This document shows, piece after piece, positions 55,705 through 64,000 of a stretch of 64,000 nucleotides of DNA. The notes below the pieces were generated by a model, which saw only the letters and a program-made list of their open reading frames with translations, ran no database searches and was not told where the DNA came from. The DNA lies in NCBI GenBank assembly GCA_963807235.1, contig CAWEBF010000022.1, forward strand, positions 116,146 to 180,145, in the 5' to 3' direction. The DNA comes from CAWEBF01 sp963807235 (lineage in GTDB: Bacteria; Acidobacteriota; Vicinamibacteria; Vicinamibacterales; UBA2999). Position numbers and translations under genes: made by a program. Position 1 is the first letter of the stretch. Every line of letters begins with the position of its first letter.

Positions 55705-57938
55705 GTGGGCGTGCTGGGATGCGCCAGCGTGGCCGCGGCACAGGGCGGCTCGACCGACGACGACCCGGCCCCGCCCGTGGCGCCCGCTTCGGTGAACCGC
55801 AACGCGCAGGGCCGCGCGGTCCTCCGCGCCACTCGCGTGCGGGAGCCGCTGCGGATCGACGGGCGTCTGGACGAACTGGTGTATGCGGAGGTGCGGCCCA
55901 TCGGCGACTTCGTGCAGATGGAGCCGGTGAACGGCGCCCCCGCGACCGAACAGACCGAGCTGTGGATCCTCTTCGACGACGACAGCTTCTACGTGGCCGG
56001 CAAGGCCTACGACAGTTCCCCCGACCGGTGGGTGCTGAACGAGATGCGCCGCGACATTCCGAACGTGTCGCTGAACGAGAGCGTGGGCTTCTCGATCGAC
56101 ACGTTCAACGATCGGCGCAACGGGTATTTGTACGAGGTCAACGCGCTCGGCGGCTTCCTGGACGCTCAGGTGACCAACGAGGGCATGCCGCCGAACTCGA
56201 ACTGGAACTCGGTGTTTGATGTCCAGGTGGGCCGCTTCGAGGGAGGCTGGACGTTCGAGTTCCGCGTACCGTTCTGGTCGATCCGGTATGCGCCGGGCCC
56301 GAACGCCATCTGGGGCTTCAACATGCGCCGCACGGTGCGCTGGAAGAACGAAGAGTCGCACATCGTGCCGCTGCCGTTGGCCCTTGGGCAGCGCCGGGGC
56401 CTGATCCAGATGTCGCTCGACCCGCGCCTTGTCGGCGTGGAGGTGCCGCCCCGGGCCAAGAACCTGGAGTTTCGTCCGTACGGCATCACCACCGCCGCCA
56501 CCGATCACCTGGCCCGTCCATCGCTCCCGAACGACCTGACCGCCAACGCCGGGCTGGACGTGAAATACGGCGTGACCCAGAATCTGACGGCGGACCTCAC
56601 GGTCCGCACCGACTTCGCCCAGGTGGAGGTGGACGAGCAGCAGGTGAACCTGACCCGGTTCAACCTGCTCTACCCGGAGAAGCGGACGTTCTTTCTCGAG
56701 GGTCAGGGCATCTTCAATTTCGGGATTGGCGCCGGGCCCAACGTCAACGGCGCCGACGTGCCGACGCTCTTCTTCAGCCGCCAGATCGGCCTCAGCCGCA
56801 ACCAGCCGGTACCGATCCTCGGCGGCGGCCGCGTGACCGGGAAGGTCGGCGACTACCAGGTCGGGGCCCTCAGCATCCAGACCGACGACAAGCCGTCGCT
56901 CGGCGCGGTGTCCACCAACTTCGGCGCGGTACGGCTGCGACGCGACGTCCTGCGGCGCAGCACGGTGGGCGTGCTGTTCACCAACCGCGCGCCGTCACTG
57001 GCGGGGGGCGGGCACGGACGCACCTACGGCGCGGATGCCGGCTTCAGCTTCTACGACACCTTGAACATCAACGCCTATGTGGCTCGCACCGAAACGCCCG
57101 GCGTCCCGGGACACGACCGGAGCTACCGCGGGCAGTTCAACTATGCCGGCGACCGGTACGGGCTGGTGCTCGAGCGGCTGGTCATCGAGGAAGGGTTCAA
57201 GCCGGAGGTCGGCTTCGTGCGCCGACCCAACATGAGGAAGTGGACGGGCACGACGCGCTTCAGCCCCCGCCCCCGCAGGGTCGGGCTCGTCCGCAAGTAT
57301 TCTGTACAAAGCCAGCGGGAACTACATCGAGAACAACGCCGGGCTTCTGGAAACGCGGCAGTGGGACGAGACCTTCGGTCTCGATTTCGACAATGGCGAC
57401 ACGATGCGCGTGCAAGCCACCCAGGCGTATGAGTTCCTGGCGCGTCCGTTCGAGATCGATCGCGCCGCCACGATCCCGATCGGCGGCTACTCGTTCAACA
57501 ACCTGGCCCTCCGCTACACGCTGGGGGCGCAGCGCTGGTTCGCTTCGACGCTCAGCGTCGAACAGGGCGGTTTCTACGACGGACACAAGACGACGGCCGG
57601 AGTCAGTTCGGCGCGGTTCAATGTGACCAACCAGATCCAGGTCCAACCCGGCCTTGTCGGTCAATTGGGTTGACCTGCCCTATGGTCGCTTCACTGCCAC
57701 GCAAGCGCAGGGGCGCGTGGTGTACACGCTGACGCCGCGGGCATTCGTCGCGGCCCTGCTGCAGTACAACTCCAGCAGCCGGCTCCTCGGCACCAACCTG
57801 CGCTGGCGGTGGGAATACGTTCCGGGCAGCGAGCTCTTCGTGGTCTACACCGACGAGCGCGACGCGACGGCGAGGGGCGTGCCGGATCTGAACAATCGCG
57901 CCTTCGTGGTCAAATGGGCGCCGTTGGTGAGTTTTTAG
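55705..57938 (+). CDS. DUF5916-family outer-membrane-type protein, two frameshifts
   Basis: About 744 residues. N-terminal CBM9-like domain (PLRIDGRLDELVYAEVRPIG, WILFDDDSFYVAGKAYDSS) followed by a DUF5916 beta-barrel-like part (LLYPEKRTFFLEGQGIFNF, SRQIGLSRNQPVPILGGGRV). Slips near 57305 (TATTCTG for TATCTG) and 57655 (CTTG for CTG) restore RKYLYKASGNYIENN and LSVNWVDLPYGRFTATQA; it ends AFVVKWAPLVSF with the C-terminal Phe of barrels. The start is uncertain: GTG at 55705 is within the signal peptide; a CTG at 55678 would give a full one. Confidence 0.82.
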
Positions 57939-57940
57939 AG

Positions 57941-57994
57941 TGGCTCCAGTCTCCAGTCTCCGGTCTCCAGGATCCCGGAGCCTGGAGACCTGGA
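57941..57994. repeat. TCTCCAG heptad repeat with inverted arms
   Basis: GGCTCCA, GTCTCCA, GTCTCCG, GTCTCCA units face CCTGGAGACCTGGAGC on the other side of a GGATCCCGGAG core. A hairpin just after the DUF5916 stop and before the end of the convergent lyase gene. Confidence 0.7.
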
Positions 57995-59168
57995 GCACAT
58001 CTGAGAGCGACCGCACAAACGCGTCCACGAGCTGATCCGCAGGCATCCGATTCATCGTCTCGTTCGTCGCGAAGCAGGAACACGCCGCCGGGGCCGGGCG
58101 CACCCAGCTGGATCGCCGCGGGCGGCGAGCTTTCGACGGAAGGCCTGGGGATCCGCGGTCTTCACCGCGACTCGCATGAGGTTCGTGCCGGATGGTTCGC
58201 GCGTGACGGTGAAGCGCTGATCCGCGCCAAGGCGCCGCGCGAGATTCTCTGAGACGCCGATGGCCGTGCGATACCGTTGGTCGAAGCCGTCCAGATAGTG
58301 CAGCGCCACGGCCGCAGACGTCCAGGCGTGCTCAGCCCGCCGCCGAACATGCGCCGCGCGTGGTAGATGCCGTCCAGCAGGCGCCGCGGTCCGGCCAGGA
58401 TCGCGCCGAACGACGCGTTGAAGTACTTGTACAGCGACACATAGACCGTGTCGAAGGGCTGGCAGTATTCCGCCACGTCTCTGCGGGCGTACGCCGCTTC
58501 CAGAAACAGGCGCGCGCCATCCAGGTGCAGGCCGATGCCGGCCTCCTCGCCACGGCGATGACCTTCCCGAGCTCCGCCGGATCGAAGATCTGGCCCCGCA
58601 TCCGCCGCACAGGGGACTCGATCGACAGGACGCCGATCGGCGTGGCCACGCGGCCGGATGTCGTTCTTCTGGAGAGGCGCTCCAGCTCGTCGGCGGTGAA
58701 CGTGGCGCGCCCCTCGCCAAGCGGCATCAGCGTGACTGGCTCAGCGTCTGCACGCAGTCCCCGAGTCCAGGTAGATGTGGCTGTCGGCCTGCACCACGGC
58801 GCGGCCGTGAGCTCACCGGCCAGCGTCCGAATGGCCAGGTTGTTGGCCAGCGTGCCGGTGGGCATGAAGACCGCGCGCTCCTTGCCCAGGAGCGTCGCCA
58901 TGCGGGCTTCCAGCTCCTCGACTACGCCGCCGAGGATGTAGTCGTCTTCCGCGATCCCCGGTCGGCCAACTGCGCCAGCACCCTCGCGTACTGGGCTGCC
59001 GTCAGCCCCAGGCCGTCACCGGTCAACCGCACCACCGAGTCCTCGGCGGCGTCGCGGCCCGGCGATGCGTTCTGCGAAGCGGCCAGGATCGCGGGTAGCC
59101 GCTGCGGCCGCGTACGCGCCGCCGAGGCTGCCCAGGTGAAGGAGCGTGCGCCGGTTCAGTTTGGTCAT
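57990..59168 (-). CDS. Tat-exported threonine-aldolase-like PLP enzyme, at least five frameshifts
   Basis: Beta-eliminating lyase family (low-specificity L-threonine aldolase type). Starts MTKLNRRTLLHLGSLGGAYA, a Tat signal. Pieces in three frames join in order: MATLLGKERAVFMPTGTLAN, VVQADSHIYLDSGD, ATPIGVLSIESPVRRMRGQI, IGLHLDGARLFLEAAYARRD, then FDTVYVSLYKYFNASFGAIL with the PLP lysine, IYHARRMFGGGLS, and a tail near FATNETMNRMPADQLVDAFV. The 3' end is unclear because no stop appears in frame. Slips are near 59060, 58900, 58790, 58550, 58320 and 58090. Could be a true pseudogene, but the mild error type matches the rest of the window. Confidence 0.65.
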
Positions 59169-59169
59169 C

Positions 59170-59450
59170 GAGGCTGCATCCGTATCTCGGAGGACCTGGG
59201 TCGTGCCGGCGTTCGCCATACCGAGTCGCCAGCCGCTGACGCGAGCGGAGGGCGCGCCCGTAAGTTGCAGCGAACCAAGGCCCATCCGCGCCAGCTCCGC
59301 AAACGAGTGCGTCCTGAACTTGCGGGCCGACGTCACGACCGCTGGCTCCACGAGCACCAGGCGCCCTACGCGCTTGATCGCGCGGCTGAACGCCAATTCC
59401 TCCGCCGCGTACAGGCGCTCATCGAAGCCGCCGATGCGGTCGAAGGCCTC
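59170..59450 (-). CDS. C-terminal fragment of a family 2 glycosyltransferase
   Basis: EAFDRIGGFDERLYAAEELA and FSRAIKRVGRLVLVEPAVVT with TSARKFRTHSFAELARM form the acceptor-side end of a GT2-like glycosyltransferase. Everything upstream of EAFDR is missing: the sequence passes directly into a helicase gene at about 59450, with no start codon. The lyase gene downstream has no separate stop between them in this frame. Truncated by the join, so it cannot be functional as drawn. Confidence 0.65.
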
Positions 59451-61181
59451 TAGCGAGCGCGTCGTCGGCGTTCGCAACCGCCGCGAGGAGGCTCAGGAGG
59501 TCGCGGATCTCCTGACACTGGAAGAAGCCGCGGCCCTTCACCACGTAGTACGGGATCTGGCTCCGCCGCAGCGCGTGCTCGTAGAGCTTCACCTCGCTCA
59601 GCGCGCGGAAGAGGACGGTGATCCGCCGAAGGGGATGCCGTCGACGTCGTGGAGGCCCGGATCACGCCCGCGAGCGTCCGGGCCTCGAGCTCGCGCATCT
59701 CGCCCGTGCTCATGTCGCCGCCGCGCTCCTGCTCGGCGACGAAGGAGACGAGGCGGACGCCGGGTCCCTTCCACGTCTGCGGGCGGTCCGGGACAGGCGC
59801 TGCGAGTCGTCGAAAACCGTCCAGTGCGCCGGGTCGAGCGCCTTCGGCGGCAGCCGCAGCGTCGCCGTGGCGAGCGCATTGACGAAGTCGAGGATGGCCG
59901 GTTGCGAGCGGAAGTTCGTGCCGAGCGAGAGGTCGTGCTCGAGCCGCTCGCGCATCGACTGGAACACCGAGACGTCGGCGCCGCGGAAGCCGTAGATCGA
60001 CTGCTTCTCGTCGCCGACGACGAAGAGCGGGACCGAGTCGCCCGCGAGGGCCTGGACGAGGCCGGCCTGGACCGCGTCGGTGTCCTGAAACTCGTCGACC
60101 AGGATGGCGCCGAAGCGCCGCGCGTACCGATCGCGGACCGCCGGATGGCGCGTGAGCACGCCGTACGCCTCGAGGATGAGGTCGTCGAAGGTGAGGACGC
60201 CGTCCGCGGCGCGGCGTGCGCGGACGGAACGGCGACGTCGGCGAGCAGCGCCGCGACGGCCGCGCTCGGCCCGCGCCCGCGAGCGCCCCCCAGTGCGCGG
60301 GGATGGCGCCCCAGCCGGCCGTCCCTCAGGGGAGGTCGCCCGGATGTGCGTGACGACGTTGCGGAGCAGGGGGAACAGCTCCGCCAGCCGAGGATATCCG
60401 CACGGGCGCTTCCCGTCCAGCCGGCGACGGCGGGCTCCCATGCGGCCACGCCTCCCGGAGCCGCGCGAGCCCTCCCCTTGCCCTTCCCGCCCATGCGCCT
60501 CCTCGATCCTCGCGACGAGCCGGTCGCGCGCCTCGCGGAGGGCCCGCTCCGAGGCGGGCGCCCGAGCCCCTGCGCCGCCGTCGTCTCGACGATCCAGTCC
60601 GCGCCGCGGCCAGAGGTCGCGAGACGCCCAGGAGGCGCATGACGTGGCCGACCGCGCCGCCGTCGCGCCCGCGCCGCAACCCGAAACGGCCGACGAGGAT
60701 GCGCGCGCCGGCGTCGCCGGCGCGGAGCCGGCCGTCAGCGCCTCCTCGACGGCGCTCTCGAGCCAGGCGCGGCTCTCGTGCTCGTCGAGCAGCACCGCCG
60801 CGGGATCGACCGCGGCCTCGAGGGGGTTCTCGCGGACGAGCGGTGGCAGAACGCGTGAATGGTGGAGATCTGCGCGCCGAGGAGCTCCCGCCGCGCCCGC
60901 TCCCAGCGGGGCCATTCGGCCGCCGGCGCGCCCGCCGCCTCCGCGGTGAGGAGCGCGCGGATCTTCGTCTTCATCTCGGCGGCGGCCTTCTCCGTGAACG
61001 TGATGGCCAGGATCTCGCTCACCTGCTCGACCGGCCGCTCGCCGTCCTCGCCGCGGAGCAGGTGGAGGAAGTGCTCCGAGAGGACGCGCGTCTTGCCGGC
61101 GCCGGCGCCGGCCCGGACCGCGGCGGAGCCGACGACGCGGATGGCGGCGAGCTGCTCGGGTGTGGCCGCGCGCTCAGCCAT
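59450..61181 (-). CDS. UvrD/AddA-like helicase, truncated and frameshifted
   Basis: Superfamily 1A helicase of the AddA/RecB type. From the ATG at 61181: VRAGAGAGKTRVLSEHFLHL (Walker A), ILAITFTEKAAAEMKTKIR (Ia) and GAQISTIHAFCH. After frameshifts near 60850, 60710, 60350 and 60230: ILVDEFQDTDAVQAGLVQAL (II), FVVGDEKQSIYGFRGADVSV (III), LGTNFRSQPAILDFVN (IV). The last recognisable segment is VVKGRGFFQCQEIRDLLSLL ending at NADDALA, after which the glycosyltransferase begins; motifs V, VI and the nuclease domain are absent. ATG overlaps the AddB-like stop by 8 bp. Confidence 0.8.
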
Positions 61182-64000
61182 CCTCGGCCTCTTCCTCCGC
61201 CAGGGGCGGCTCCTGATACCGGCATACGCCGCGGAATGCGCAGTACGGGTCGCACGGCTCCGGGTCGACGTCGAAGCGTCCGGCGTGGGCGCGCTCGACG
61301 AGCTCGGTCAGGCGGGCGAGGATGGCCCCGCCGTCGCCCGGCGTGCCGGTCCCCACGAGCGCGGGGGTGACGGCGCAGGGGACGATCTGCCGGTCGGCGA
61401 CCGCGCGCGCGAGCACGTAGCTCCCGCTCAGCCGCGCGTCCCGCCGCCGCATCCGACGTGCGCCTGCGCGAGCAGCAGGTAGACGGGAATCTGGAGCGAC
61501 GTGCGCCCGAGCTGCTCGCCCGCGAGCTTCCCGTACTTCTGCCTCTCGCCGCTCAGCTTGTAGTCGCGCACGAGGATCTCGACGAGCCCGCCGCCCTGGC
61601 GGTGCAGCTCGACGCGGTCGGGGCGGCCCGTGAGCGCGACGGGACCGAAGGTGGCGCGGAGTCCGTCTCGATCAGGTGCTCGACCGTGATGCCGGCCGCC
61701 GCGTACTCCTGCTGGATCGCGTGCTCGCAGACGACCACGCCGTCGAGGGCGCGCTCGATCTGATCCCATTCGACGCCGAGGAACGCGGGGTCCTTCGCGC
61801 CGATCGTGTGCGTGACGACGCGGCGGACCTCGCCGGCCTCCCGCCGCGCCAGCGCCCGCGCGGCGTCGAGATCGGCCGGGAGGACCGGATGCCGCCGGAA
61901 GAGCTCGGCGACGACGGCGTGGAAGAGCGTGCCCGCGCTCGCGGAAGTCCACCTCGAGCGTGGGCAGCTGGCTGTCCTCGAGCCCGAGCACGCGCGCCGC
62001 GAAGAACTTGAAGCCGCAGGTCGCGAACTGCTCGAGCGACGTCGGGTGCCAGCGCTGCCCGTCGAGGCGCGCGGCCAGCGCCGGCGCGGCCGCGGAGAGG
62101 CGCCCGACGAAGCCGCTCGTCAGCGCCTCCTTCTCCTCGCCGGACGGGCCAGGAAGTAGCGGGCGCGGCCGTCCTCGATCGCGGCCCGTCGGTCGATCTC
62201 GTTCATGCGCGCGGCGCCGACCGCCGGGTCGGCGCGCAGCACCGGCGTGAGCCGGTCGGGCTCGCGGCGGGTCCAGCGCTCCAGCACCGCGCGGCCGATC
62301 AGCTCCCCGGGCTCGCACGCGTCGCGCACCTCCGGGACGATGCGGCCCGGGATCCGCGCGCTCCGGGATCAGCCCGCCGCCGAGACAGGCGTCGACTTCG
62401 TCGAGGAACGGGGAGCGCACCGTCGTGCTCCCCGACTCGTCGACCGCGGGATACGAGAGCACCAGCTCGCGCTCCGCCATCGAGAGCGTGAGGAAGAAGA
62501 GGAACGGCTCCTCGAGGCTGCTCTCGCGCGCCGTCCGTAGGAGGCCGCCGAGCGGGAGGCCGGCGACGTGCGCGCCGAGGGTCGCGCGCAGGCGGTCGGA
62601 CGCCAGCGGGTTCAGCTGCCGCTTGAGGGCGTCCGGGCAGAGCGGGCTCTCGCTGCGCGCGGCCGGGAACGTGCCGTCGTCGAGCCCGAGCACGTAGACG
62701 GCGTCGAAGTCGAGGCCGCGCGCGTCGAGCACCCCGAGGGCGCGGACGCTGCCGGCGCGCTCGCTCCGGTCCTCGATCTCCAGGGTGTCGAGCGAGGCGA
62801 CGAGCGTGCGCGTGAAGTCGTCCAGGTCGATCGGGCCGAGCCGCATCGTCTCGGCGAGGCCCGCGAGGCCGTCGAGGGTCTCGTCGAGCAGCGCCGACGC
62901 GAGCGCGTCACGTCGCGCGGCGACCGGCGACAGGTCATGCGAGGCGACCGGGCGGAACGCGAGGCGCCGGAGGGCGCGCCTCAGAGACTTCACGTGGGCG
63001 GCGAGCGGGCGCCGCCCGTCGAGCGGGCGGAGCGCGGACAGGACCTCCTCGAGGCGCCGGGCGTCCCGTGCCAGGTGCTCGCGCGGCTTCTCGATGCGGT
63101 CGCGCTCGGCCCCGGATTTGGCGGCGGCCCGGATTCGCCAGGCGCGTGCTCTCGTGCTCGAGGCACTCCGCCAGCGGCCGCGCGCGCTCGGAGACGAAGC
63201 CGATGCGGGCGAGCGTCCGCGCGAGCGCGCCGCCGCCGTTGCGGAAGTAGTCGCTCTCCAGCACGGCGGCGAGCCGCGCCCGGGGAAACCCGTCGGTCAC
63301 GCAGCGGAGCACGTCGAGGCAGGCGCCGACGACGCCGCTCGCCAGGAGCGGGCGTCCCTTCCGGAAGTACACGGGGACGCGATAGCGTCGGCACACGTCC
63401 TCGATCAGCTCGCCGTAGACGGCGAGGTTGCGCACGACGATGGCGATGCGCTCCGCGCGCTCGCCGCGCTCGAGCCGGCGGCGGACGTCGCGCACCGCGG
63501 CCTCCACCTCGGCGTAGCGTCCCGGCGCCGCGACGACGCGGATCGTGCCGTCCGGCGCCACCGGCGCGGGTGGCGCCTCGGCGAACACCCCGCGCAGCAC
63601 CGCGGCGAGGTTCCCTGCCGCCCGCCCCGCGCCACGAACGAGGGCAGCACCTGCTCCGAGATGCTCGCGTCGGCGACGAAGCGGTTCCAGGTGCGCTCGA
63701 CGAAGCGCGTGGCGTCGACGTTCTCGGGATGCGCGAAGGCGATGGCTCCGCGTCACCGACCAGACGGATGAGCGCCGTCGCGAGGAGGAACTGGAGCGCG
63801 GAGAAGTCGTAGAGCTCCGCGAACACGATGCGCTGGACGCCCGTGAGCAGCGCCGGCCGGCGGCCGGCCTTCTCATTCGCGACGAGGCGCTCCCAGACCG
63901 CGCGCTCGCGGCCGCGCCGATCGACCGCGCCGAGCCGCGCGAGCTCCGTGTGTAAACGTCGTAGGCTCGCGCGATCTCGGCGACGCGTGCGGCGGCCGCG
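61174..64000 (-). CDS. AddB-like PD-(D/E)XK nuclease subunit, frameshifted, start off the window
   Basis: Partner of the AddA-like helicase in DNA end resection. Visible segments in order from 64000 down: a helicase-like N-terminal part (IVFAELYDFSALQFLLATAL), VPVYFRKGRPLLASGVVGAC, LDARGLDFDAVYVLGLDDGT (inactivated-helicase motif), then the nuclease region: HPTSLEQFATCGFKFFAARV with the first Fe-S cysteine, VRDYKLSG with the catalytic Lys, and a C-terminal CDPYCAFRGVCRYQ with the other cysteines, as in AddB. Slips near 63745, 63645, 63130, 62350, 62150, 61950 and 61670. Ends TGA at 61174-61176. Confidence 0.8.

Noticed and set aside
59450..64000. A novel defence system built on the AddAB-like pair
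   Set aside because: Both proteins match ordinary AddA/AddB recombination subunits; no accompanying defence genes are visible and the segment may not belong to this genome.

Overview
The window is a high-GC stretch (mostly about two-thirds G+C by eye) that looks like a metagenome-assembled contig from an Acidobacteriota-type bacterium, probably near Vicinamibacteria. The grounds are the mix of genes: secreted proteins with a TonB/DUF5916, DUF4159, DUF3500, DUF6152 and DUF6265 flavour, a VWFA-related protein of acidobacterial type, winged-helix/TPR regulators, a PEP-CTERM protein and many exported enzymes. The placement is inference; there is no rRNA gene here to test it.

Layout. (1) 1-14.3 kb, minus strand: one unbroken str-S10-spc superoperon read from rpsL down to a truncated secY (rpsL, rpsG, fusA, tuf, rpsJ, rplC, rplD, rplW, rplB, rpsS, rplV, rpsC, rplP, rpmC, rpsQ, rplN, rplX, rplE, rpsN, rpsH, rplF, rplR, rpsE, rpmD, rplO, secY), with a good sigma70-like promoter at 14648-14677. 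(2) 14.9-21.9 kb: a lactate module, with a lactate permease and a three-subunit glycolate/D-lactate oxidase (GlcF, GlcE, GlcD) on the minus strand and a divergent nickel-pincer lactate racemase LarA. (3) 21.9-30.8 kb: a TauE/SafE permease, a PEBP protein, a PEP-CTERM protein, a winged-helix/TPR regulator with a palindrome upstream, a secreted carboxypeptidase-regulatory-like protein, an exported HpcH/HpaI aldolase, a DUF4159 protein and an acyl-CoA synthetase. (4) 30.8-43.3 kb: peroxiredoxin Bcp with two secreted proteins and an odd MBL-fold protein, a PEGA protein, a VOC protein, two more DUF4159 paralogues, DUF3500, a Tat-exported TPP enzyme coupled to a cytochrome c, DUF481 and MscL. (5) 43.3-59.2 kb: PQQ dehydrogenase with a Tat-exported class II aldolase, VWA protein, methyltransferase, amidohydrolase, DUF6152, EamA, VOC, MBL hydrolase, DUF5916 outer-membrane-like protein and a Tat-exported threonine-aldolase-like protein. 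(6) 59.45-64 kb: an AddA-like helicase-nuclease and an AddB-like nuclease, fused abruptly in mid-gene to the tail of a glycosyltransferase; this looks like a chimeric assembly join or a rearrangement.

Two features run through the whole window. About 20 genes, including ribosomal genes that cannot be dispensable, carry single-base frameshifts that restore perfect family sequence in the neighbouring frame. These are best read as uncorrected long-read indel errors, so I annotate such genes as CDS with the break marked, not as pseudogenes. Secondly, many intergenic gaps hold short tandem 7-bp repeats, often arranged as inverted arms, and two gaps hold long near-perfect inverted repeats with a shared core. 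Biologically the most distinctive theme is the export of enzyme families that are normally cytoplasmic (TPP enzyme, class II aldolase, HpcH aldolase, threonine aldolase), beside periplasmic redox partners.
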